This document shows, piece after piece, positions 35,626-44,189 of a DNA stretch of 64,000 bases. The translations under genes and the position numbers were made by a program. The first letter of the stretch is position 1, and each line of letters begins with the position of its first letter. The notes beneath the pieces were generated by a model. It did no database searches. It worked only from the letters and a program-made list of their open reading frames with translations, and was not told where the DNA came from. The stretch comes from SIG440 sp045120135 (GTDB taxonomy: Bacteria > Bacillota > Clostridia > Monoglobales > Monoglobaceae), in NCBI GenBank assembly GCA_045120135.1, contig JBGVEN010000020.1, forward strand, positions 1 to 64,000, given 5' to 3'.

Positions 35626-37299
35626 ATGAATAAAGAATTTAAAGGTTATGAAGTTGAGGAATTCAGAAGTCTTCGTCAGGCGGTGAAAAGACATGTTGAC
35701 CGTCACGGCGACAGACCTGCGTTTGTGTTCCGTGAAAACAAAGAAATTAAAACAGTTACATACCGTGAGTTTTACAATGACTCGCTGTATATTGGCAATG
35801 CTTTGTTAAAGCACGGCTTTATTGATAAGCACGTTGCGTGTATAGGCGAAAACTGTTACCGCTGGCTTGTGGTTCATAGTGCAATGATGAACTCAAACGG
35901 CGTGTATGTACCCCTCGACAGACAGCTTCCCAAGCAGGATATTGTAACGGTTCTTAACCACAGCGATTCCGAGGTTCTGTTCTTTACAAAAAAATATATT
36001 AAGGTGCTTGATGAAATAAGAGGCGAGCTTCCCAATATTAAAATGTTCGTCTGCCTTAATGCAGAGGCAGAAGAAGGTAACTTCCTTTCTTTTGACGATT
36101 TAATGGCAGAGGGCAGAGCACTTATGGAAAGTGGCTCAAACGAATACGAGAAAATTGAGGGCGATACCGATGCATTAAGATTGTTGGTTTATACCTCAGG
36201 CACAACAGGTATGGCAAAGGGCGTTATGCTTTCTGAGCGCAATGTTATGACTTGTATAAATACCGGACTTCAGCTTACAAGACTTTATGACAGAGCAATT
36301 TCGCTCCTGCCCTATCACCATACCTATGAGGGAATAGGTCTTATCGCCGAGCTTGCCTGCGGTGTTAGTATTTTTATAAATGACAGTATGAAGAACATTC
36401 TTAAGAATTTTGCAGAGTTCAAGCCTGAAACGGCGTTTTTAGTGCCTGCTCACCTTGAGGCGTTTTATAAAAGAATACAAAAGGCAATTGGCAAAAAGAA
36501 GTCGCTTATTGACGGAATGATTGCGCTGAGCAACGGTTTAAGAAAGTGCGGAATTGATTTAAGACGCAAGATGTTTGGAATGATACTTGAGCCGTTTGGC
36601 GGCGAGCTTCGCAAGGTTATCAGCGGCGGTGCACCAATTCGTCCTGAAATTGCAGATTTCTTTGAGGCAATAGGCGTTACGGTTGTTAATGGATATGGCA
36701 TTACCGAATGCTCACCGCTTGTTGCAATTACCCGTGAGGGCTATGACGATTGTTATACCGCAGGCGTTCCCATTGGCTCTGTAAAGGTTAAAATCAAAGA
36801 CCCTGATGAAAACGGTATTGGTGAGGTTTGTGTAAAGGGTACATCTGTTATGCTTGGTTACTACAAAAATCAGGAAGCAACCGACCGAGTAATGGAAGAC
36901 GGATGGTTCAATACCGAGGACTTGGGAATGATTGACGAGTACGGCAGACTTAAAATTACAGGCCGCTCAAAGAACTTGATTGTTCTCAGAAACGGCAAGA
37001 ATATTTTCCCTGAGGAAATTGAAAATTATATTTTGTCACTTCCCTACGTGGCAGAGGCAGCGGTAACTGCATGGCACGACGAAAGCGGCGAAGAATCGGG
37101 ACTTTGTGCTCACATTTATCTTGACCCCCAGAGCGAAATGGCAAAGGACGCTGACCGTGAGACAAAAATTCGTGATGATGTATCAAAGGTTATGAAAGAG
37201 CTTCCCATCTACAAGCAGGTAAGCCGTATCAATATAAGAAAAGAAGAGTTTATTAAGACTACCACCAACAAAATCAAGCGTAACGAGATTGTCGGATAA
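35626..37299 (+). CDS. AMP-forming acyl-CoA/acyl-ACP synthetase
   Basis: 557 residues of the ANL superfamily. It activates a fatty or other carboxylic acid with ATP and passes it to CoA or ACP. Motifs in order: VYTSGTTGMAKGVMLSERN (P-loop, about residue 190), VVNGYGITECSPLVAI, GWFNTEDLGMIDEYGRLKITGRSKN, and the C-terminal TTNKIKRNEI with the conserved Lys. It sits in an operon with the FabT-like regulator, so use of exogenous or recycled fatty acids is a reasonable guess. Chain length and acceptor cannot be read. Confidence 0.88.
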   Translation: MNKEFKGYEVEEFRSLRQAVKRHVDRHGDRPAFVFRENKEIKTVTYREFYNDSLYIGNALLKHGFIDKHVACIGENCYRWLVVHSAMMNSNGVYVPLDRQLPKQDIVTVLNHSDSEVLFFTKKYIKVLDEIRGELPNIKMFVCLNAEAEEGNFLSFDDLMAEGRALMESGSNEYEKIEGDTDALRLLVYTSGTTGMAKGVMLSERNVMTCINTGLQLTRLYDRAISLLPYHHTYEGIGLIAELACGVSIFINDSMKNILKNFAEFKPETAFLVPAHLEAFYKRIQKAIGKKKSLIDGMIALSNGLRKCGIDLRRKMFGMILEPFGGELRKVISGGAPIRPEIADFFEAIGVTVVNGYGITECSPLVAITREGYDDCYTAGVPIGSVKVKIKDPDENGIGEVCVKGTSVMLGYYKNQEATDRVMEDGWFNTEDLGMIDEYGRLKITGRSKNLIVLRNGKNIFPEEIENYILSLPYVAEAAVTAWHDESGEESGLCAHIYLDPQSEMAKDADRETKIRDDVSKVMKELPIYKQVSRINIRKEEFIKTTTNKIKRNEIVG

Positions 37300-37367
37300 A
37301 TTCATCCATCTTCCGCATTTTCTGCTCGCTCGCATACACAAAGTATAGTCTCGCTCACGAAAATACG
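37300..37367. repeat. 68-nt intergenic repeat, copy 1
   Basis: Near-identical to the copy at 37408-37475 (two differences). The reverse complement can fold: CGTATTTTC at one end pairs with GAAAATGCG (one G-U), with an inner TATAC/GTGTA stem. It starts at the last base of the acyl ligase stop codon. Confidence 0.85.
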
Positions 37368-37407
37368 AAATCTGAATAAATTTATCTCGACAATACCTTG
37401 TTGGATG

Positions 37408-37475
37408 ATTCATCCATCTTCCGCATTTTCTGTTCGCTCGCATACACAAAGTATAGTCTCGCTCATGAAAATACG
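37408..37475. repeat. 68-nt intergenic repeat, copy 2
   Basis: Direct repeat of 37300-37367, separated by 40 bases. The differences are C to T at the CTG[C/T]TCGC and CTCA[C/T]GAAA positions. Minus-strand frames through the pair are shadows of the repeat, not a gene. Confidence 0.85.
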
Positions 37476-37494
37476 CTATACAAAAATAAATTAA

Positions 37495-37526
37495 AAACCC
37501 GGCTGCAAGTGCGTGCAGTCGGGTTT
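37495..37526. terminator. Terminator of the SGNH hydrolase gene
   Basis: Stem AAACCCGGCTGCA/TGCAGTCGGGTTT (37495-37507 / 37514-37526) with one mismatch, flanked by A and T runs. Confidence 0.75.
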
Positions 37527-37536
37527 CTATTTCCTC

Positions 37537-38244
37537 TTATAAATCTGATACGATTTTTTTTGCAATAGCTTTTTCTTTGTCAGTTATTTCTAATGATGTG
37601 TATATCTCTCCGACGGAGTATGGGTCGGTATCTGTAAGAGCTTTAAGCCATACAAGACCGAGGGTGTAGCAGCCAATGCCCTTGTTGGCGTGGTATGGGT
37701 CGCTAAAATAATTTGTAATTCCGTTTTCTTTAAGGAGTTCAAAGGCTTTGCCGGACTTGATTATAAAGTCTGCATTTATGTCTTTTGCAGCCTGTTCGTA
37801 AGATTTTTCGACGGCGGCAAACATTTCACTTCCGTTTTTAAAATGCTTAAGGCCGATGCATTCATCCTGATATCCCCAGGTCTGATGTATTGCAATCTTA
37901 GCTTTAGGGCAGAGCTTTTTCACATATTCATAGAGTTCACTCAAATACGGTTTAAAAGTTTCATAATTTGTGGATCTGAAGCTTTGTTGCTGAAGTGTTA
38001 TAACATCCCAGTCCTTGGCAAGAAGGGCTTCCTTAATGGATACATTAAAACCAGTAAGATAACCGTTGTATTGAAGCTCGTACGCTCTTTCTCCAGAATT
38101 CATATTCCTAAAATGAAGTGAAAGCGGACAGCCACCTACATAGAGATTTGCTGTTTCAAGCGCTACTCCACAACTTTCTGCAAGCTGGTGCAGATATGTT
38201 GTGGCGTTTACCGAGTAACTGTTACCGATCGATAAAACATTCAT
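37537..38244 (-). CDS. SGNH/GDSL-type hydrolase (DUF4886-like)
   Basis: 235 residues. Block I reads IGNSYS with a likely nucleophile Ser9; block II carries GGCPLSLH; block III is replaced by TLQQQS; block V is DPYHANKGIG with the Asp-His pair. These proteins are esterases or deacetylases, often on carbohydrates. No signal peptide is visible, so it is cytoplasmic. It is transcribed alone from TTGACT-17-TATAAT. The substrate is unknown. Confidence 0.8.
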   Translation of the reverse strand: MNVLSIGNSYSVNATTYLHQLAESCGVALETANLYVGGCPLSLHFRNMNSGERAYELQYNGYLTGFNVSIKEALLAKDWDVITLQQQSFRSTNYETFKPYLSELYEYVKKLCPKAKIAIHQTWGYQDECIGLKHFKNGSEMFAAVEKSYEQAAKDINADFIIKSGKAFELLKENGITNYFSDPYHANKGIGCYTLGLVWLKALTDTDPYSVGEIYTSLEITDKEKAIAKKIVSDL

Positions 38245-38273
38245 ATATTCACAACCTTTCCTTTAATTTTATT

Positions 38274-38302
38274 ATTATAACATACACATAAGATACAGTC
38301 AA
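38274..38302 (-). promoter_or_regulatory. Promoter of the SGNH hydrolase gene
   Basis: Minus strand TTGACT (38302-38297), 17-bp spacer, TATAAT (38279-38274). Confidence 0.8.
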
Positions 38303-38357
38303 TAGTTTAAAAAATTGAGAAAGATTAAAAAAAATTGAAATAAATTGAAATAAAGTA

Positions 38358-38386
38358 TTTACAATTTAAAAAAAGTATGCTATAAT
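38358..38386 (+). promoter_or_regulatory. tRNA-Ala promoter
   Basis: TTTACA (38358-38363), 17-bp spacer, TATAAT (38381-38386), 14 bases before the tRNA. Confidence 0.8.
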
Positions 38387-38399
38387 ACATTTTGTGTCT

Positions 38400-38475
38400 G
38401 GGGGTGTAGCTCAGTTGGGAGAGCACCTGCCTTGCAAGCAGGGGGTCAGGAGTTCGACTCTCCTCATCTCCACCA
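38400..38475 (+). tRNA. tRNA-Ala (anticodon TGC)
   Basis: Acceptor GGGGGTG/CATCTCC, anticodon stem CCTGC/GCAGG with loop CTTGCAA giving TGC, T loop TTCGACT, discriminator A and encoded CCA. It is a lone tRNA with its own promoter. Confidence 0.95.
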
Positions 38476-38518
38476 AACAAAACAGCAGTTTATCAATTGA
38501 TAAACTGCTGTTTTGTTT
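38475..38518. terminator. Twenty-base-pair perfect terminator shared by tRNA-Ala and galK
   Basis: AAACAAAACAGCAGTTTATC (38475-38494), loop AATT, and its exact complement (38499-38518). Ends in A/T runs, so it can stop transcription from both sides. The stem begins at the terminal A of the tRNA CCA. Confidence 0.85.
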
Positions 38519-38520
38519 AT

Positions 38521-39711
38521 TTATTGATGAATTTCTCTACCGCCGTTACCGATTTCGGTAACATAGAATGATGCATCATGACCGAATTTTTCGGTGTAGG
38601 CATTTCCAACTGCTTCGATATATGCATCAATTGCATTATCCGCAACAATTGCAACGGTGCAGCCGCCAAAGCCACCGCCGGTCATACGGATTCCCACAAC
38701 ACCGTCAATTTTTCTGCCCGTTTCCACAACAAAGTCAAGCTCAGGGCAACTAACCTCGTAATCGTTCTTGAGCGAATCATGCGACATATTCATCAGCTTT
38801 CCAAATACTGAAAGGTTGCCATTTTTCAGGGCATCAGCACTATTTTTTACCCTTGCGCATTCGGTTACAACATGGCGAATACGCTTTTTAGTGGTGGAGT
38901 TCTTGATTACATAGGAATATTTTTCAAACTGTTCTTCGCTAACATCGGCAAGGCATTCGATATCGGGAAGAACTGTTTTAAGTGTATTAAGACCTTCTTC
39001 ACATTCCTCGCGGCGTTCATTATACTTGGAACTGCCAAGTGAATGCTTAACATTGGTGTTGGTAAGCACAAGCTTGTGGTTGCCCAAAGCAAGGGGAATG
39101 TGTTCATAATCCAGAGTTGCACAATTTAAGTAAACTGCGTGGTCAGCCTTACCCATTGCTGAGGCAAACTGGTCCATAATTCCGCATTTTACACCGATAA
39201 AGTTATGCTCGGCACGCTGCGAGATAAGTGCCACCTCAATCATATCAATTGACGTTTCAATCCCCTTTGCCTCGTTTGCAAGGGTTGCAAAGCAAAGGGC
39301 GGTTGAAACCTCAATTGCCGCAGACGAAGAAAGACCCCCGCCGTGGGGAACTGTATCGTCATATAAAAGGTCACAGCCGCAAAGCTCATAGCCGTCTTTT
39401 ATCAGTTCAAGAGCAACACCAAGCTGATAGTCCCCCCATTTAAGTTTGCCCTTGAGCGATTCAGCCTCGCTGATTTTGGTTTCTACAATTATGTCTAGGT
39501 CGGTTGCCTTAAGTCTCAGGATATCGTCATTACGTTTTCTTGCGATAACAGTTGTTTTCATTGTAAGTGCCGCAGGCATAACGTATCCGCCGCAGTAGTC
39601 TATATGTTCGCCAATGAGATTAACTCTGCCGGGGGATTCGAAAATACGAAGCTCGCCGCCGCTTTCACCAAAGACTTCAAGGAACTGTTTTTTCATTTCG
39701 CAAATTTCCAT
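38521..39711 (-). CDS. galK: Galactokinase
   Basis: 396 residues, GHMP kinase. It phosphorylates galactose at C1 for the Leloir pathway. Motifs: PGRVNLIGEHIDYCGGYVMP (galactokinase signature), GGGLSSSAAIEVST (ATP loop) and GGGFGGCTVAIV near the C-terminus. galT and galE are not adjacent; the epimerase-like gene at 567 is far away. A clear promoter was not found in the 140 bases upstream. Confidence 0.95.
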   Translation of the reverse strand: MEICEMKKQFLEVFGESGGELRIFESPGRVNLIGEHIDYCGGYVMPAALTMKTTVIARKRNDDILRLKATDLDIIVETKISEAESLKGKLKWGDYQLGVALELIKDGYELCGCDLLYDDTVPHGGGLSSSAAIEVSTALCFATLANEAKGIETSIDMIEVALISQRAEHNFIGVKCGIMDQFASAMGKADHAVYLNCATLDYEHIPLALGNHKLVLTNTNVKHSLGSSKYNERREECEEGLNTLKTVLPDIECLADVSEEQFEKYSYVIKNSTTKKRIRHVVTECARVKNSADALKNGNLSVFGKLMNMSHDSLKNDYEVSCPELDFVVETGRKIDGVVGIRMTGGGFGGCTVAIVADNAIDAYIEAVGNAYTEKFGHDASFYVTEIGNGGREIHQ

Positions 39712-39853
39712 AGTTGTGTACCTCTGCAGAAATTTTGGAGATAAAAATAGCCAAGCTGATATGCTTGACCATTTTGGTGTAGAATTTTTTTGTGATTAAG
39801 TTGAAATATCGATAAAACGACATTTCCGATAAAATTGATTCGGTAAACTAAGA

Positions 39854-40063
39854 TTATTTCTCTTCAGTAAGACCGAAACGCTTTCTAAACTTGTCAACAC
39901 GACCGCCGGTGTCAACTAACTTCTGCTTACCTGTGTAGAAAGGATGGCAAGCTGAGCAAATTTCGATAGAAACATTTTCCTTTGTTGAGCCTGTTTCGAT
40001 AACATTACCGCAAGCACACTTAATGGTTGTTTCCTTATAATCGGGATGTATTCCTGCTTTCAT
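39854..40063 (-). CDS. rpmE: Ribosomal protein L31, zinc-binding (C+) type
   Basis: 69 residues. Cysteines in IKCACGN and ICSACHPFYTG mark the zinc-containing form. It is a 50S subunit protein. Promoter TTGCAT-17-TATAAT lies just upstream, overlapping the end of the aro operon. Confidence 0.95.
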   Translation of the reverse strand: MKAGIHPDYKETTIKCACGNVIETGSTKENVSIEICSACHPFYTGKQKLVDTGGRVDKFRKRFGLTEEK

Positions 40064-40115
40064 CTCTATATTTCACCTCTTTCTTTCGAGAGTTGCATTT
40101 AAATCAGCAGACTAC

Positions 40116-40144
40116 ATTATAGCACATCATTTTTATAAATGCAA
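40116..40144 (-). promoter_or_regulatory. rpmE promoter
   Basis: Minus strand TTGCAT (40144-40139), 17-bp spacer, TATAAT (40121-40116). Confidence 0.7.
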
Positions 40145-40145
40145 G

Positions 40146-41015
40146 TTATTTTTTAAAATTTTTAAAGTTTTTGAGTTTTTCTTCAATTTTTTCCTTAAAC
40201 AGCTCAAACGAAAGCTTGCAGTTCAGAAAAAGCTCATCTGCCAAAAGCCCTTGGTATATAAGCATCCCAAAGCCATTCACCACTTCAAAACCACGCCTTT
40301 CGGACTCCTTTAAAAGATTGGTCATAGGGGGATTGTAAATAAGGTCATATACCAATGCGCCGCTCTTTAATTCGTCCAGAAACGAGAAATCCTCAAAATC
40401 CTGGTCAATTCCCTCCATACCAAGTGGTGTTCCGTTAATCAGAATATCGCAGTCCGTCATTGCAGATTTCATATTATCAAGTGTCAGTTCACCAATGTTT
40501 ATCTTGGCACCTGTGCGTTCAAATACATTTTTTGCAAGTGCCTCGGCGGAAGAAAGCGTACGGTTGAGGATGGTTATTGAGCTTGCCTTTTCGAGCACCA
40601 TTTTAAGAGCCACGGTTGAAACAACTCCGCCTGCACCAAGTATAACAATGTTTTTACCCTTGCAGGTATATCCTTTTTCTTCAATTGCCCATACACAGCC
40701 TCGTCCGTCAGTGTTGTAGCCAAGGAGCTTTCCGTCTTTTACATTAACTGTATTAACTGCATCAAAAACAAGTGCTTCCTCATCAATAAAGTCGAGGTAA
40801 GGGAGTATGTCCTGCTTGTGCGGCATAGTAAGGTTAAAGCCGTTAATGTTCTTTTTACGGACTTCTTCGAGGTATTCGGGGAGATGCCCTTTCTCAATAC
40901 GGACCTTTCGGTATTCATAGTCAAGACCTAAGTCCTCAAGCACTGTTTCGTGAATTTCGGGTGACTTGCTGTGGTCAATGGGGTCACCGACGACATCAAG
41001 CCTAATTTTGTTCAC
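40146..41015 (-). CDS. aroE: Shikimate dehydrogenase
   Basis: 289 residues. It reduces 3-dehydroshikimate to shikimate with NADPH. Shikimate-binding SKSPEIHE, the catalytic Lys in NLTMPHKQ and the nucleotide loop VILGAGGVVSTVAL are visible. The start is GTG at 41015, nine bases after GGAGGAGG; the frame open further upstream lies inside aroQ. It overlaps aroQ by 14 bases. Last gene of the aromatic operon. Confidence 0.94.
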   Translation of the reverse strand: MNKIRLDVVGDPIDHSKSPEIHETVLEDLGLDYEYRKVRIEKGHLPEYLEEVRKKNINGFNLTMPHKQDILPYLDFIDEEALVFDAVNTVNVKDGKLLGYNTDGRGCVWAIEEKGYTCKGKNIVILGAGGVVSTVALKMVLEKASSITILNRTLSSAEALAKNVFERTGAKINIGELTLDNMKSAMTDCDILINGTPLGMEGIDQDFEDFSFLDELKSGALVYDLIYNPPMTNLLKESERRGFEVVNGFGMLIYQGLLADELFLNCKLSFELFKEKIEEKLKNFKNFKK

Positions 41016-41460
41016 AAGAGGCTGCCTCCTCCAAAAGATAGTCAATCGCAAGCAGGTAGCCGCGGAATCCAAGACCGCAAATCTGACCTATGCAGGCAGG
41101 CGCGGTAACGGACTTGTGACGGAATTCCTCGCGCTTGTGAATGTTGCTTATATGCACCTCGATTGCCGGAATGTTAACCGATGAAAGTGCGTCGTGGATT
41201 GCATAGCTGTAATGTGTGTATGCACCTGGGTTAATAACAATCCCGTCATAGCTTCCAAGCGCGTGATGAATAAAGTCAATCAATTCTCCCTCACCGTTGC
41301 TCTGAAGAACAGTAACCTCAATGCACTTTTCTTCGCAATAGCTTTCAATATAGTTTTCAAGGTCTGTATATGTGCGGTTTCCGTATACACCGGGTTCACG
41401 AATCCCAAGCATATTAAGATTTGGTCCGTTAAGCACCATTATTTTCGAATTTTCAGCCAT
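41002..41460 (-). CDS. aroQ: 3-Dehydroquinate dehydratase, type II
   Basis: 152 residues, the small dodecameric form. NGPNLNMLGIREPGVYG holds the N-terminal signature with the catalytic Tyr, INPGAYTHYSYAIHDAL and EVHISNIHKREEFRHKS follow. It converts 3-dehydroquinate to 3-dehydroshikimate. GAGGTGAAG precedes the ATG, and it overlaps aroK by eight bases. Confidence 0.96.
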   Translation of the reverse strand: MAENSKIMVLNGPNLNMLGIREPGVYGNRTYTDLENYIESYCEEKCIEVTVLQSNGEGELIDFIHHALGSYDGIVINPGAYTHYSYAIHDALSSVNIPAIEVHISNIHKREEFRHKSVTAPACIGQICGLGFRGYLLAIDYLLEEAASCEQN

Positions 41461-41953
41461 TTTTCTTCACCTCATCTAAAATTTTTTCAGCCGAAGCTTC
41501 AGGGGTTGAATCCACCAAAATGTCAATGTCGCACACCTTGTTGTAAAGCGGAAGTCTCCGCTTACTTAAGGCATAAAGCCTTTCCTTGCCGCCTGTAAGC
41601 AAAGGGCGTTTTGTTGTATCTATGTCACTTATAATTTTTTCAACCGGACGATTAACAAATACAACTGTCCCCAATTCTTTCAGAATTTCAAAGTTTTCCT
41701 GCCGTTCAACACAACCGCCGCCGGTGGCAATCACGGCATTTTGCAGTGTTAAAAGACTTTTCAGGGCCCTTGTTTCGATATCCCGAAAACCGCTTTCACC
41801 AAACTGTTCAAATATTTTTGAAATAGTTGTATTTTCGTTTTTTTCAATTATATTGTCGCAATCTATGAAAGAAAAGTCAAGATTTTTTGCAAGCAACTTG
41901 CCGAGTGTGGTCTTTCCGCAACCGGGAAGTCCAACAAGAACAATATTTTTCAT
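41453..41953 (-). CDS. aroK: Shikimate kinase
   Basis: 166 residues. It phosphorylates shikimate at the 3-OH with ATP. P-loop GLPGCGKTT, the DCDN motif, GGGCVERQENF and a C-terminal RLPLYNKVCDI are present. Start chosen at the ATG at 41953 after AGGTGA; upstream ATG (41959) and GTG (41962) in frame are alternatives. It directly follows pheA. Confidence 0.94.
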   Translation of the reverse strand: MKNIVLVGLPGCGKTTLGKLLAKNLDFSFIDCDNIIEKNENTTISKIFEQFGESGFRDIETRALKSLLTLQNAVIATGGGCVERQENFEILKELGTVVFVNRPVEKIISDIDTTKRPLLTGGKERLYALSKRRLPLYNKVCDIDILVDSTPEASAEKILDEVKKNG

Positions 41954-41962
41954 AACCATCAC

Positions 41963-43105
41963 CTACTTTTCAAAAACGCTGTAATTCCCCAGCACCTTAA
42001 GGGAGGATGTGTGGGATAAGACTTCTGCCATAATGCCGTTTACGGAAGTCTCTAAAAGACTTCCCTCAAAATCAACAAAGAACATATATTCAAAGTTGCC
42101 GTCGTGACTTGGCTTTGATTCTATTTTCACAAGGTTAAGTCCGTTGTCCGCAAACACCGACAGAACGTGTGACAGAGCACCGCTCTCATCGGGTAGAGTA
42201 AACAGAATACTTATTTTTTTACAGGCCTCATTCAAAAGTCCACGTTTTGCAATAACGGCGAAACGGGTGGTGTTGCCGCCAATGGTGCTGATGTTTTCTG
42301 CAAGAACCTTGAGATTATAAATCTCGGTGGTACGTTTGCTTGCAACAGCCGCCTTGTCGATATCATCAGTTTCAACAATCATCTTTGCCGCCATAGCCGT
42401 GTTGTGGTAGGGCTGGAACTTCATTTTGGGATATTTCTTAAAAAATTCCTTGCACTGCATATATCCCTGCTCGTGGGAATATACCGTTCGGATATATTCA
42501 AGCTTTGCATCGGGCAGACCCACAAGACAATGGTCAATGGGTACAGCAACCTCTGCAACAATGAAGCAGTCGCGCTTTTCGAGTAGTTCGTAAGCGTTTG
42601 CAATAGAGCCTGTTGAGGAATTTTCAAGCGGAAGAATTCCGTAATCCACCACGCCCGATTCCACGAGGTCAATGACCTCCGCAAAGGTCACGGTGTTGGT
42701 GCGCTTGCAGTCATTGCCAAAGAACTCAATCAGTGCTGTTTCGCTGTTTGCACCGGGAACGCCCTGATACGCAACGAGAGGGTTTTTCTTTAGTGTTCCG
42801 TGGTCAAAGCTGTCAAGCCACGGCGTTCTGCCCTCTTCTGATACAAGTGCCTTTGCCTGAGCGATACGGCTGATTTTCATTATTGCTGAAAAAAAGTCGT
42901 ATACCGGAAGCTTTAATTCTTCGCTCACCTTTTGTATCTTGTTTTCCAAAACCTGCTTTTCACGGTTCTTGTCAAGAACGGGCATATTATTTGCTCGCTT
43001 ATATTCTGCAACGCTTGCGCTGCATTCCATACGGCTTAAAAATAACGGAAGAAGCTGAGAGTCTATTTCGTCAATTTTCTTTCTGAGTGTTTCTAAATCA
43101 TTCAT
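41963..43105 (-). CDS. pheA: Chorismate mutase / prephenate dehydratase (P-protein)
   Basis: 380 residues in three domains: AroQ-type chorismate mutase (1-85, LETLRKKIDEIDSQLLPLF), prephenate dehydratase (about 105-285, VAYQGVPGANSE, PLENSSTGSI, TTRFAVI) and a C-terminal ACT domain (from about 295, PDESGALSHVLSVF and ESKPS) for Phe feedback. It turns chorismate into phenylpyruvate. Start at 43105 follows AGAGGTTA; upstream codons overlap aroC. Its place in an operon preceded by a Phe/Tyr-rich leader peptide fits end-product control. Confidence 0.95.
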   Translation of the reverse strand: MNDLETLRKKIDEIDSQLLPLFLSRMECSASVAEYKRANNMPVLDKNREKQVLENKIQKVSEELKLPVYDFFSAIMKISRIAQAKALVSEEGRTPWLDSFDHGTLKKNPLVAYQGVPGANSETALIEFFGNDCKRTNTVTFAEVIDLVESGVVDYGILPLENSSTGSIANAYELLEKRDCFIVAEVAVPIDHCLVGLPDAKLEYIRTVYSHEQGYMQCKEFFKKYPKMKFQPYHNTAMAAKMIVETDDIDKAAVASKRTTEIYNLKVLAENISTIGGNTTRFAVIAKRGLLNEACKKISILFTLPDESGALSHVLSVFADNGLNLVKIESKPSHDGNFEYMFFVDFEGSLLETSVNGIMAEVLSHTSSLKVLGNYSVFEK

Positions 43106-43118
43106 ATAAGTAACCTCT

Positions 43119-44189
43119 TTATATAAGTCCACTTTCAAGTATCGCAAGTGCCGTAGCACATTCTACGACAACAGCTGCCCTTTGAACAATGCACGGGTCG
43201 TGTCTGCCGTTTATCTCAATTGTGGTGTTTTCCATTTTTTCAATATCAACAGTATTCTGAGGCTGTGCAATGGAGGGGGTAGGCTTAACTGCAACGGAAA
43301 ATACAACCGGCATTCCGTTGGTAATTCCGCCGTTTATACCGCCGTTGTTGTTGGTCTCGGTAAAGATGCTTTCGCCGTCTGTCACAAACGGGTCGTTCGC
43401 CTCGCTTCCGTACATTGCTGCCATATCAAAGCCCCTGCCAAATTCAATGCCTTTAACAGCAGGGATTGAAAACATAATCGATGATATAAGACTCTCTGCG
43501 GAAGCAAAGAATGGTGCTCCCCAACCGGGTTTTGCACCGATTACTGCACATTCGATAATGCCGCCAACGGAATTCCTGTCAGCTGCAGCCGCCAGAATTT
43601 CCTCCTGCATAGCATTTCCGATTTCATCATCCATTACGGGAAATGCTTTTGCTGTAAGCCCGTTCAATAGCTTTGCTGAAAGGCAGTCAGTGTCAAGAAA
43701 CGATTTTTCTCTGGTGTTATGTATTGATTTAATATGTGAGCCAATGGTAATTCCTTGTTCTTTTAAAACCTGCTTGGCTATCGCCCCTGCAAAAACAAGA
43801 CCAGCAGTAATTCTGCCCGAAAAATGTCCGCCACCACGGAAGTCGTGACTTTCTCCATAACGCATAAAACCGGTAAAATCTGCGTGTCCCGGTCTTAAAA
43901 GGCTTTTGTTATAGTCCTTTGAACGGGTGTTGGTGTTGCGGATTATACCGCAAATGGGAGTCCCGGTGGTTTTGCCGTCAAACACACCTGACAAAATTTC
44001 CACCTCGTCAGCCTCCTTTCGAGGTGTTGAGAGGTTATTCTGCCCAGGTGCACGACGCTGCATCTCGGACTTTATAAATTCGGTATCAATGGTCATACCG
44101 GATGGAATTCCGTCAATAACAGCGCCAATTCCGCCGCCGTGGGATTCGCCGAAGATGCTGACCTTTATTTTACTTCCCCAAGTATTCAT
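43119..44189 (-). CDS. aroC: Chorismate synthase
   Basis: 356 residues, FMN-dependent. It converts EPSP to chorismate. GESHGGGIGAVIDGIPSG, RRAPGQNNLSTPRKE and RPGHADFTG are the family signatures. ATG overlaps the aroA stop by four bases, with GGAGGT upstream inside aroA. Confidence 0.96.
   Translation of the reverse strand: MNTWGSKIKVSIFGESHGGGIGAVIDGIPSGMTIDTEFIKSEMQRRAPGQNNLSTPRKEADEVEILSGVFDGKTTGTPICGIIRNTNTRSKDYNKSLLRPGHADFTGFMRYGESHDFRGGGHFSGRITAGLVFAGAIAKQVLKEQGITIGSHIKSIHNTREKSFLDTDCLSAKLLNGLTAKAFPVMDDEIGNAMQEEILAAAADRNSVGGIIECAVIGAKPGWGAPFFASAESLISSIMFSIPAVKGIEFGRGFDMAAMYGSEANDPFVTDGESIFTETNNNGGINGGITNGMPVVFSVAVKPTPSIAQPQNTVDIEKMENTTIEINGRHDPCIVQRAAVVVECATALAILESGLI

Noticed and set aside
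37183..37449. 88-codon minus-strand frame with two CMRA(N/S)RKCGRWMN blocks
   Set aside because: The repeated residues come entirely from translating the duplicated 68-nt intergenic repeat, and the rest is antisense to the acyl ligase gene.
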